Source: Atrina japonica (Eukaryota; Mollusca; Bivalvia; Pterioida; Pinnidae). Taken from it: a stretch of DNA of 64,000 bases. Of the stretch, positions 11,801 to 21,400 are shown in pieces. Location: contig BROG01000454.1 in NCBI GenBank assembly GCA_030159075.1, forward strand, positions 428,501 to 492,500. The letters are read 5' to 3'. The notes under the pieces were generated by a model. That model had not been told where the DNA came from, did not search any database, and saw nothing but the letters and a program-made list of their open reading frames with translations. Within the stretch, counting starts at the first letter, position 1; every line of letters starts with the position of its first letter. The position numbers and the translations under genes were made by a program.

Positions 11801-14800
11801 TGAAAGATGATTTTTATTCTCAATCCTGATGTGACCATGAAGGAAATTCTCATGATAATTATGAGATGTTTAATGGTTCATTTTCAATATATATAATGAA
11901 TTCAGCTGAGAAGTATGTGCTAAAATATTACTTTATTATCATCATTGTGTATAGAAATACCAGCATTTAGTGTTCACCTACTACTTGACTGTTGTGTACA
12001 GTACAATGTGAAAACCTACTCTCAGATGTTGCGGTTTCGGCACCTACATCTTGTAATACCCATTAATAAGGTGGAATCATTTCACTAACAGTGTGACATG
12101 TAAAATAAAAGATTAGATTTACATTAGCCGACATTTGTAAATAAACAAAAATTAAGTGAAATTCTACTATTTAGTTTAATGTTCGATGATTTATTTTGTT
12201 TTAACTTCTGTTAAAAAAGTGCTCATAAAATATTTTTACATGATTAGATACATGTAGGAAATGTCATAATTTACAATAAAACATGTATATTGATGCAAAC
12301 TTACGAATAATTACATACATTTTTTTTAATGTGTGGTGTTTTTTAGATATTTTAATTTCTGTGAAAACTAATTGTATAGAATATTTTTTTTTAAATAACA
12401 GGAAAGAAAATGTGCTAGTAAAGTAAATAAATTACATTTTGAACCGAAATTACGAAAATTAAGAAAGAAAAATATACTGTTCAGTATTTTATAAATTAAT
12501 TAATTCAAAATTTATTAATTTTATTTATTTACTTTGTTTCAGAACATATTTTAAAAGTAATGAGTTAGAAAATGCAATAATCAATGATCTTACATACAAT
12601 TTAAAGCAAAACTATATATAACTGATAAAAAGATATTTGTACTGTTCAGGGATTAGGTTTTTTTATACCTATGCTATTTTAAGATATTCGTACAAAATAT
12701 ATTTTTTTTAATCATATGACAGAAAATGCAAGTATTTATAATACTGAATACTTTTTAATGCAAAAGTATAAATATAAAGGGGAAAACCCACTGTTTGGTG
12801 TTATAAGACATAAGATACATCAGAAACCAGACAGATTTGAAAATCAATATGTAATAATTTTACAAATCTAGTCCTCAACTGTCTTGTCATTTTATCCTTT
12901 GGAAATTGTGAACAGCATGGCCTGTTTTGGATGTTTTTCTGTACCTTACTACAATGCACCGATTAACCAGGACTATATTTAGAACTGTTTTAAACAATCA
13001 GCCAATGTTATCTATCCATACCTGTACCAGTAATACTGTAGACTAATGGCTTCCCTTGATGACGTGGCAGATCTATAGTGCTACCTAACGCTGTTTACGA
13101 ACAATTCAAAGGTGTGCGGGATTTAGTTACTTTTAGCTAAATATCTCGGGAACGAGACATCGGATTGGCTACAAATTTTCAGCAAATGAATTGTGCATCA
13201 TATACAATGTACTAACAATTTTTAAAAAGTTGTATGGAGCATTTGGGGTGCTCTTTAACACCAAGGTCACAGGTCTTAACACCAAGGTCAAAGGTCATTG
13301 TAGAATCCTTACCATATTGGAGTAAGTTCATGGCACAATTAAAATGCATTGCAATCTCATGTATTTTCTTCTACATGTTCTACATAAATCTGCATCTGTT
13401 AATGTATTATACTCACTTGCAGGATCACGTTGAGAGCTTTGATATAAAGTGTTCTCTCTCAGGGTATAATCTCCTTCTGAGATAGATGCAAAATTAAGTA
13501 ATTGGCTGATTCCAACATGCCAATCTTCAACATCTTCTTTTGACTCAAACTGAAGAGTAATTTTCTCCTTTTTCAATGGCAGTTCAATATAAAATTCTTT
13601 GGTTGAACTTTTAGCAACTTTGTCAATGTCTTCTTCTGATATGCCCTCAAATGAGTATATTTTGGGTTTGTGTTTAACGTCATTGGTCTCGTACTGTTCT
13701 TTGTTGTCATACAAATGAATAGATCCTACATTTTCACCATTTCCCAAGCATAACACTACCCATTTTTTACTTTTCTTATTCTGAAAAAAATGAAACAGAG
13801 TTGAAAATATATTAAGTGAAATAAAAAGAAAAGAAAAAGAAACTCTTGTGGGTACATTACAAAACAAAATTAATAATAATTAAAAACTAATCTCTAATCA
13901 CTCGTTTTCTGATATGTCATGTACAGTATCTAACCAAACAGGGGTCAAAATAACAACAAGAGGCCAAAGGGCCTTAACAGTCATTTGAGAAAAATGTCCT
14001 GTCAAGTTTGGTAAAACTTACTCCACTGGTTCTTGAGAAGTCAAAAATGTCTAAAATTTGACCAAAAAAAAAACCCAAAAAGAATCCCAAAACATATTTT
14101 CTGCTTACTTACACAATGTAGTTGTCTTTGAACTTGACCTTTGTTCCCATAACCTTGAAATTTTGTCAATGATCCTTGGATAATTTCTAGCAACTTTGTC
14201 ATATTTCTTTGTATACAAAAAGTCAATCAGTTTTGAGTTATTAAGCCATTTGTATACAACTGTACCCTGTGTTATTCATGTGCCCCCTAGTGGACCAATT
14301 ATTGACAGAATCCATTTTCAAAACCTCAGAAATTCAATTATGAGCCTGTCTATGGGAAAACCAAAAATGCCAAAAATCGTCCAGAAGCAAGTTTTGAACA
14401 TTGATATTATATGATATTTATCTGGAAGGGTATCATGTAGGGACTCTGTATATACTATTAAAAGTGAAAAAAAATAATTTTACATTAATGATCTTATAGA
14501 TAATGAATTCCACTATCTACAACCAAAATATTTTACGTGTTCACTCATCCTTAACAGAAAAAATTGAAAAAGCCAAGGGCTAAAACAGTTTTTAATGTCC
14601 TAGACCCTTGTTTTTCCGTTGATCATTATCAAAATCTAATAAACGAAGAACAAACATATGATCTATCATTCTGTGAAGTTTTATTGAAATCATTTCAGAA
14701 ATGGGGCAGAAACCAGTGTTATACCCAACCAAATTTTTTTTTAGGGATTTATCATTTTGGACCCTTATATCTCGAAAAGTTTAATTTTTTTAGGAACATG

Positions 14801-17795
14801 TTTTGTATCTTTCAATATATCCATATTTTGAAAACACATGGTCAAAATATTACGTATGTTGAATGGAAATGGAGTATGGTTTTGGTCAAAGTGCCAAAAC
14901 TCGTTTAAGAGCCCTTGACCCTCCATTGACCTCAGAAATGTCATGAAACTCTCAGAACATGTTTGAAACTTAATGTGAAACAAATTGTGTATAGATGGTA
15001 CAAAAATGATGAAAAATGAGCCCAAAACAGAATGGACCAAACAAGGGTCCAAATATGGACCTGGTCCAAAAATTTGCGTGAAACTTAAAAAACTTAAAAT
15101 GAGCTCAGGATGCTGTATCTGAACTTTGTTTTTCGAAATTCAGCCTTGTTTCAAAAATAATTTTTAGGGTTCAATTTTGGCAACTTTGCCCTTTTATATC
15201 TTGAAACCCGTAAGAGATGGAGACCACTCTACAGAATCAACAAACAATGAACAATCTAAATCTTGTAGTGCATCAAAATCCCTCTTGTAGATTCCCTGAT
15301 CTGTAACATCCCAAAAAATTGAAGCAAGAAGCCCAAGAGGTCCTCAATTGCTCACCTGAGAACATCTACAAATGTGGAAAGAAGACCAAGAAGAATGTGT
15401 ACATGTAGGCTGATCTGGCCAAGAAACATAAATATTGCTGTTTTAAGAAATTCATCAAAAATTCTAGAAATCAAATTTTCGCACAATTCTTACACAAAAA
15501 CATTTCTTCAACTATATACAAGTAAAACACTTTGATGTTTCATTGTGAATGCAAGGGGAGATAACTGAGGAAATCGTGCAAAAATTAATGAAAATGACAG
15601 CCTGAAAAAGGCGTCAAAAATTTATATTCTGATTTCTATGAAAAATACAAAGTTGAATCATACATTCGTGTAGATCACTCAGAAACAATCCATCATGATA
15701 CGTGCATGATATATACCTAATTAGTGTGCGCAATGATATTATACATGTTTAACTTATATTTATTTCATAAGATAGAAACAGTTTACATAATTATCATATA
15801 CAAAATAAGGGATTGGAAATAAAGCTTTATGCTTATTCTAATTCCTCTCCCAGAACAATGACAATAATTGATTAATCAACGAGTTGGAGAACTTTCTGGC
15901 ACATTTTAAGTACATATACAATGGAATATAATAAACAACTAAAATATTATAAATTAAAGGAGAAAGCGAACACACACCTGATGGTTTGTTTTGTGGGACC
16001 TATTTTAATTAGCTAAATTAATTAATGAAAAATTATTTATTATTTGGAATTTATCATTTGAAATATGGTAAATCGTTTTCCATTTCCTATGTTTATTATG
16101 TATGTTTAAACATTTAGAAAAATGGTTTTGTTGTATTGATAATCTTTGGATTCATCTCCGTTTAGTAAAATTTCTATGCTTGGGATATGCCCTATGTTTT
16201 GAAACATGATAATTTGTTCCCGTGTATACTTAGGACACTTACAAATAAAGTGTTCAATAGTTTCAACTTGGCCACAGGAGCAGAGGGGATCAGTCGCTAG
16301 ATTTTTTTTGAAAAAGATATTATTATACACGTGATTATACTGTGTGCACAATATAGTTAAACTGTGCATAAAATATATTAAACTATAGGCACAATATACA
16401 TGTATTTAAACTGTGCACACTACATGTATATAACTAAATTGTGTGCACAATATAGTTAAACTGTGCATAAGATATAGTTAAACTATATGAACAATAAACA
16501 TGTTGTTAAACTGTGCACACTATATAACTAAACTGTGTGCACAATACATGTATAGTTAAACTGTGTGCACAATAGCGTTAAACTGTGCATAAAATATATT
16601 AAACTATAGGCACAATATACATGTAGTTAAACTGTGCACAATATATAACTAAATTGTGTGCACAATATAGTTAAACTGTGCATAAACTGTGTGCACAATA
16701 CATGTATAGTTAAACTATGTGCATTATATACACATGTATTAAACTGTGTGCATTATATAGTTTTGTTTGTTTATTGTTATTAAAAGTCTCATTCAAGAAT
16801 CTTTCACTCATATGGAGACGTCACCAAATGCTGGTGAAGGGCTTCAAATTTTGGTCTATTCTTGGCTCTCATGGCTATTGAGCAGTGATTGTTCTTTAAC
16901 GTGCCGACACCTACTGCAAGTTTTACTGTCTCATCTGAAGAACTGGAAACCAATCCTCCACTGACTGGACTTGAACTCACGATCAAGAGTCGAGCGCACA
17001 ACCGACTGAGCCAGACCGGCTCGCATTATATACTTAAACTGTGCACTCAATAGACTAATTGTTAAACTGTGCATAATTCAAAGAAACATGCATCTAAGTC
17101 ACTAAAAGGGCTCTTGTAAATAATAATAATTTAAGTCACTAAAAAACAGATATAAATAGAAATAAATTAATAATAATAATGATAATAAATAAAATATATT
17201 TAAGGTCATAGAAAAAATATTTAAAGCAGTGCAATATTTTTAGGATAAAATAATTTTAACAGTAACAGGTACTGTAATCTACTTTCTTTTAACTAAGTCA
17301 GGGACATAAGGCCTATTGGCTATACATGTAGATCTACGTCCCTGCTTTTAAAAGAGTTAAGTTTATTGGCAATTTCAACAAAAAAATATATTGATATTGA
17401 TTGATAAAAGAAGTAATGTCACGTAAATATTTAAATCTCTCATGAGTATGCATTTACAATAGTGTTATTGTGTAAGATCACGCAATTTGATAAGTCATCC
17501 GATTACGGTAGGTGTATTTCACTGATGTACTGTAGTTACAGTGGCAACGAAGAAGGTATTTACGATTTTGATTTTTTCTGAAGGGGAAAGAAAAAATCAA
17601 AATCGTAAATACCTTCTTCGTTGCCACTGTAACTATGATGTACTGTAGACCTAAATTGTACTGGACGTCTGTAGTGTTACAAGGTTTCTATCTAAAAGTG
17701 AAAAACAAAAATTGCACCAAAATAGTAAAGAAACGTACCAATATTCCTTTACGAACATAAACTTCTCCAGACTTGAGTTCCAGACTGTCTGACAT
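7611..17795 (-). CDS. Dok: Docking protein (Dok-type PH + PTB adaptor), complete, 3 coding exons
   Basis: Join of complement 17739-17795, 13417-13780 and 7611-8890: 1701 nt, 566 aa plus TAG, with all splice sites GT-AG and phases 0 and 1. Residues about 5-118 form a PH domain (RKGIL then NKKSKKWVVLC, ending SKEDVEDWHVGISQL). Residues about 142-240 form an IRS-type PTB domain, with the arginine pair R192-R193 in WHYEFIRRYG at the phosphotyrosine pocket and a KFEFEI strand. The rest is low-complexity, basic then acidic, with many tyrosine motifs: YDEP (374), YDEA (393, 415), YDRV (469), YATAEY (511-516), YDDT (535) and YEEV (562). Known of the family: a membrane-proximal scaffold phosphorylated by tyrosine kinases that recruits SH2 proteins such as RasGAP, Nck or Crk. 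The start is fixed by an in-frame TAA 12 nt upstream and an A at -3. Orthology to Dok1/2/3 versus Dok4/5/6 is not resolved by eye. Confidence 0.92.
9654..9905 (+). pseudogene. Degenerate fragment resembling the N-terminal part of DUF3504/Crypton-like recombinase proteins
   Basis: One plus-strand frame reads DVLDMEEIDMENMPDF, then LSDISDDEILS, then FSEPIP and KSKWAVNLFEGY, broken by three stop codons (TAA, TGA, TAA). An acidic leader followed by F-S/A-E-P and later K-WAV-L/V-F is the pattern I associate with the region before the tyrosine-recombinase-like DUF3504 domain, which is expanded in molluscs. No conserved recombinase core follows before the frame degrades. The family call is from memory and only moderately secure; that it is dead coding sequence is more secure. 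Confidence 0.45.
10611..10821. mobile_element. Small TA-ended MITE, 211 bp
   Basis: The left end TACTGTAAATCTGG and the reversed right end TACTCTAAATCAGG are imperfect inverted repeats, and the inner part ATTAGC/TTTGCG also pairs loosely. No coding frame. Confidence 0.5.
11276..11456. mobile_element. TA-flanked MITE (CAGT-type), 181 bp
   Basis: Ends CAGTGAAAATTG and CAAGTTTTACTG, flanked by TA at 11274-11275 and 11457-11458. The internal phrase GGTCTTTATA recurs near both ends, like the related elements at 52662 and 55035. Confidence 0.75.
13417..13780 (-). CDS. Dok: Dok exon 2 (residues 20-141), PH domain
   Basis: The acceptor is a T-rich tract ending CAG before NKKSKKWVVLC. The exon carries the remaining PH strands and the C-terminal helix (EDVEDWHVGISQLLNF), then a linker. 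The donor is GTGAGT, leaving one base of codon 141. Reading past this donor gives only a short unrelated tail. Confidence 0.9.
13953..15322. repeat. ACAAGAGGCC-family dispersed repeat
   Basis: Starts AACAAGAGGCCAAAGGGCC, followed by the recurring sense AAACTTACTCCACTGGTTC and later GGTCCAAATATGGACC. Related sequence in opposite orientation is at 35295-35760 and 36540-36730 (AAGAACCAGTGGGCC, CAAGAAACAGTGGG). No credible protein is encoded despite a 114-codon open frame. Confidence 0.55.
15323..15700. repeat. ACAAGAGGCC/CTCACCTGAG repeat, second copy at 63212
   Basis: The stretch from GAAGCCCAAGAGGTCC through TGCTCACCTGAG, GGAAAGAAGACCAAGAAG, GCAAGGGGAGATAACTGAGG and AATCATACATTCGTGTAGAT is shared in the same order with 63212-63590. 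This makes it a dispersed element of about 370 bp. Confidence 0.75.
16106..16369 (-). pseudogene. LINE fragment: C-terminal end of a non-LTR retrotransposon ORF2
   Basis: The frame has the cysteine/histidine signature DPLCSCG, then ETIEHFICKCPKY. This is the short zinc-binding tail that follows the RNase H domain in I/Jockey-related LINEs. About 65 residues follow the signature start before the stop. Nothing of the reverse transcriptase or RNase H remains upstream, where the sequence passes directly into the AAACTGTG array. The RNase H fragment at 61533-62027 may come from the same family. Confidence 0.75.
16341..16759. repeat. Tandem array of TTAAACTGTG(TG)CACAATATA units
   Basis: About 20 short units, roughly 20-25 bp, alternate between CTGTGCATAA, CTGTGTGCACAAT and CTATAGGCACAAT versions, with longer internal periods. 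The array resumes after the SINE (17033-17075: TTAAACTGTGCAC, TTAAACTGTGCATAA). Confidence 0.85.
16760..17022 (-). mobile_element. tRNA-derived SINE (family 1) inserted in the AAACTGTG array
   Basis: Same body as 1833-2117 (CACTCATATGGAGACGTCAC, CTTTAACGTGCCGACACC), ending at the tRNA-like head CCGACTGAGCCAGACCGGCTC. An exact 10-bp target duplication GCATTATATA lies at 16750-16759 and 17023-17032, both inside array sequence. Confidence 0.9.
17533..17635. repeat. Perfect 47-bp inverted repeat with 9-nt spacer
   Basis: Arms 17533-17579 and 17589-17635 are exact reverse complements by base-by-base reading; the spacer is GAAGGGGAA. Within it, CAGTGGCAACG...CGTTGCCACTG (17539-17629) is bounded by TA on both sides, like a minimal MITE. 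A 13-bp direct repeat TGATGTACTGTAG flanks the whole structure (17523-17535 and 17636-17648). It lies in Dok intron 1, 104 bp from exon 1. Confidence 0.93.
17739..17795 (-). CDS. Dok: Dok exon 1 (residues 1-19)
   Basis: Encodes MSDSLELKSGEVYVRKGIL, the first PH-domain strand, and ends in phase 0 at donor GTACGT. An in-frame stop at 17805-17807 precedes the ATG. Confidence 0.88.
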
Positions 17796-17856
17796 TATGG
17801 TAGCTTAAAACATTTCAGAATGCCCAATGAGGATTTCCTTAAGCAGGAACAAGAAC

Positions 17857-17865
17857 CAGGAAGTG
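17857..17865 (+). promoter_or_regulatory. ETS-type motif CAGGAAGTG
   Basis: Matches the GGAA(G/A) ETS core with good flanks, 62 bp upstream of the Dok ATG. A motif match only. Confidence 0.4.
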
Positions 17866-18152
17866 TAGCTGCAGTGGATGATTTAAGGGGAGATAAGTAA
17901 ACCTAATTTGCATAACCACATCGTAAAATTTAGAATCAAACGAAACACGGAACATAATGTTCTTACGGAAAACGTGTTTTTATCATTATCATCATTTTTG
18001 TAGAATTGATAATTAGACCTTGATGTTAAATTTTGATATAATATTTATATTTATCATAATTAAATATTGCAAAGGTTTTATCAGCAGTCATAAAAAGTAA
18101 TAAAAGGCTAAAGAAAAACAAATCTGACATTTATAAAATAAGTCATAATAAG

Positions 18153-18164
18153 AGCGCATGCGCA
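18153..18164. promoter_or_regulatory. NRF1-type site AGCGCATGCGCA
   Basis: Contains the palindrome GCGCATGCGC, the core of the NRF1 consensus, 58 bp upstream of the Wdr54 ATG in an otherwise GC-poor region. CpG-containing 10-mers like this are rare by chance in such sequence. Confidence 0.6.
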
Positions 18165-18183
18165 ATTCTAGCGTACTGAGCAA

Positions 18184-18189
18184 CCGGAA
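18184..18189 (+). promoter_or_regulatory. ETS/GABP-type core CCGGAA
   Basis: ACCGGAAA, 20 bp from the NRF1-type site and 33 bp before the Wdr54 ATG. ETS and NRF1 sites often co-occur in housekeeping promoters. Motif match only. Confidence 0.4.
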
Positions 18190-18221
18190 AATTCTTCTTA
18201 CTGTCGAGCAGCATATCCACG

Positions 18222-18449
18222 ATGTTTCGTAAAGAAAAACCCCTCACGTTGAAAAGTAGTGCTTCGTCGCTTTCCAATAATCTCAGTGTACTTGTTGCTG
18301 GCGATAAAAACTCACTCAGCTATGCTGTTGTTCACAAGGCCGTTGTAAATATCATATCTGCGTCTACTGATGGTTCCACTGTTACAAACCGACAAGTTAT
18401 ATGCAAGGAACCTTCAGCATCGCAACAAAGTACACCCATGATTATACAG
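18222..18449 (+). CDS. Wdr54: Wdr54 exon 1 (residues 1-76)
   Basis: Starts [13 protein letters not shown] and ends STPMIIQ at donor CAG|GTGAAC, phase 0. Reading past the donor adds only VNK and a stop. Confidence 0.93.
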
Positions 18450-21400
18450 GTGAACAAATAATTGGTGTTGCTTTTTAAAGGTGTCAATTCCATAAAACAG
18501 TCACATGATTGTTTCTTTCATGTGTGAGTTGACATCCTCCGCGATAAAGCTCCATAGGTTTCCTATATAGAAAACCTCATGAAAATCTAATTTCTGTGGA
18601 AACTCTTGGTAATATTTAATGTTTTTATTAATAAATTCATTTAAATGAATTGTCGTCCATCCATGGATATTTATCTGATTATCCGATTTACAACATGACA
18701 CCACATATCAGCACTTTCTTTTTTATCTGTATTGATATCCTCTACTCTCCATCAGTCCATGGTTTATTCGTAGTCACCATGACCAAAGTGCCCTAAATTT
18801 TCTCAAAGTCACATGATCGGTGCCATTGTAGTTTCTGAACTGTTCTGGGTCTTGGAAACAACGTATTGATATTGACGATATTTGGGAATTTCTATTTGCA
18901 GTACGTCTGATCTCTTCAAAATGTTTGCACGACTTCAGGCAACATGTAGGAAAAATATCTCGGAAAATCTAATTAGTTATACCTGTATTTACGAATTGTC
19001 CAGGAACTGTTACAGTACCAGCATAGAGGGAGCCAACCTGGCTCAGTCGGTAGCACACTCGACTCTTGATCATGAGGTTGTGAGTTCAGGTCCAGCCTGT
19101 GGCAGGCTGGTTTTCTGTCCTTAGGGTGAGACAGTAAAAATTGAGGCCTCGTGTCACAGTAGGTGTCAGCATGTTAAAGAACCCTCACTGCTCAATGGCC
19201 GTAAGTGCTGAGCATAGGCCAAAATTTGAAGCCCTTCACTGGCAATTGGTGATGTCTCCATATGAGTGAAAGATTCTTCAGTGGGATGTTGAACAACAAT
19301 AAACAAACAAACAAACCAGCATAGAGCTGGTGCAAGACAATTTGGATGCTGAAACTTTATCTGTATGTAGGATATATTGGTCTGACTTACATTCATAACG
19401 TTGTAAATATGTTTTGACCATACAACAAGTTCATTTCATACATTGTAAAGATCTATCAGTCTTGTTTTGTTTGGAAAGGAAGGGAATAGACCTTCGTCAT
19501 ATAAGACTATTCTGACGCAGGTTTCAGATTTTATTACGTCGAAGTCATATGATACCCATCAAGGCATCTGTAGAAATAATATGACTATCAATACATTCAC
19601 GGGTCTTAAGTTACCTGGATTCCGCTTGTATTTACGCTTTATGAAAAATTTGTCAGTTTGATGATATTGAGAATTTGAAGTTGAACTGATGTATCATTGT
19701 TTGATATAACAGATTTGGAATGCTAAAAACAAGCCAGAGTGACTGTGACTCCGTTAAAAAAATTACATGATCTGGCTAAATTTCAGAAAATGGGAAAGAG
19801 ATATTTAGGGTTTTAATTTGATTGGATAGACTCATTGTAATTGATTTTTTCTTTGCTCAATAAAAGTTTTTGTTAATTTTTTCTTTAAAATCAGTGTACC
19901 GGTAACTGAAAACTTATTGACCAATGGTCGGATGTTAGAAATATGTCATAATTTATAGGGCCTATATAGGAATGGGAAGTGGGAGATTTTCTATTGTGTA
20001 ACCAAGACTACTACAGACCTCAGGTCGATATAGATAAAATAGCATTGTGATATGGAAAAGGAGTTTTTTGTTTCAATAATTAAAGTTGCATTCCGGGGAC
20101 GTTACTGTAATTTTTGACATTTTCATTAGAAAACCACTCCTAACCTAATGAATATCATGTCAAAAAAATTGATGAATTAATGGAGTTATTAGGGGTGATT
20201 CCATAGCAATTTCTTAAATTTACCCTGGTGAACGCGTGATATAAAGGGTGTGCTCGATTCACTGTGAGAGCACTGTTTTGGCACAGTATCAGAACATGTT
20301 ACAATCGAATGTACCAGGGCAGGAAGTAGTTATTTCAAAGATGTCGATAAAATTTACTTAATTCGCATAAGTTTATGGCTAAATTGCTTGCTCAGGACAC
20401 TTTTCTAGAGCATTTGATTGGTGTTCCACTTGTCTGGATTCTCCTGGACATTGAAACGAACACCCTCAGAAGAGCGTCACCACGTGACTGGCAACACCTT
20501 ACCTTTTATAATTAGATAAATGTGTTAGGTGTTTTCCATGATAAATTAACTAATCAGTTGGAATAGGACTTTGAAAATACAATGAAAGTTCATACGAATA
20601 CACATTAAGAGAATACAGAAAAGTTCATTTATGAACATTACTCCCTGGAATATGGCTTTAAATAATATGCAGATTTTTGGTCATTCTAATTTCATAGCCA
20701 GTTCAGCTGCATTCTCTGCCTTCAGGTTGATCAAGGTGTTTTGTCTTTTAGTCTAGACCCATCTCTGTGCACTTTCAGTATTGAATTTATCTTTTTTCCA
20801 GGCAAAGTTTATACAAATACCAGTCAGAACAGTGTTGGTTCTAACTTCTTTGCGGGGCGTTCAGGTATGTATATTATTCACATTATTGTAAATACAGTGA
20901 GTATATATTACAGTGGAACCTGTCATGAGAGAACACCTTCAAATACCTTCGCCTGTCTTACTCTTTTGAGACCACAATTTGAAAACCAGTTCCTGGATAT
21001 TCAGTTAAATATCTATAAATAAAACTTCAATTGAGGACCACTTGTCTTGAGAAACATTTCAGTGACACAAAGGATGGCCCCTGAAGGCATATTCCACTTC
21101 ACAAATGCATTTCACTTCATTTATAGATAAGAGTTTATATTGACGTTCGTATACAAATGTATTATGATATATGTGTGTATTTTATGTCATTTTTGCCTCC
21201 ATTACCATTCAGGAAAAGGTGGAGGGGATATCATTTTGGTCCATCTCCATTTGCATCATTCCATAAGATAACTGGATTTTATAACTTGATACTTTATACA
21301 GATAATGAAATCTAGGCTGAGTTTGATTCTGGCTATATTTGCAATAGACAGAGTAACATGACTTTATAATCTTAATGAATCACTATTTAGCCTGGGGGAG

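Larger units (their letters stand above)
8891..13416 (-). other. Dok: Dok intron 2
   Basis: A 4.5-kb intron holding a degenerate recombinase-like fragment (9654-9905) and two MITEs (10611-10821, 11276-11456). The stretch 11457-13416 is AT-rich with no feature that I can support. Around 9199-9262 an imperfect hairpin pairs GTACAGAG with CTCTGTAC. Confidence 0.75.
13781..17738 (-). other. Dok: Dok intron 1
   Basis: A 4-kb intron containing ACAAGAGGCC-type repeats (13953-15700), a LINE C-terminal fragment (16106-16369), an AAACTGTG array split by a SINE (16341-17075), and a perfect palindrome (17533-17635). Confidence 0.8.
17796..18221. promoter_or_regulatory. Shared head-to-head promoter of Dok and Wdr54
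   Basis: Only 426 bp separate the two divergent start codons, so both 5' UTRs and core promoters must fit here unless upstream noncoding exons exist. No TATA box is well placed. The gap holds a GCGCATGCGC palindrome and ETS-type GGAA sites on both sides (17857, 18184), typical of TATA-less bidirectional promoters. Confidence 0.75.

Noticed and set aside
14564..14908. 114-aa plus-strand frame
   Set aside because: Lies in an ACAAGAGGCC-family dispersed repeat, has an overlapping antisense frame of similar length and no recognisable domain.
20741..21022. 93-aa plus-strand frame over Wdr54 exon 2
   Set aside because: It uses the wrong frame; the true exon is 63 nt in another frame, fixed by splice sites and homology.
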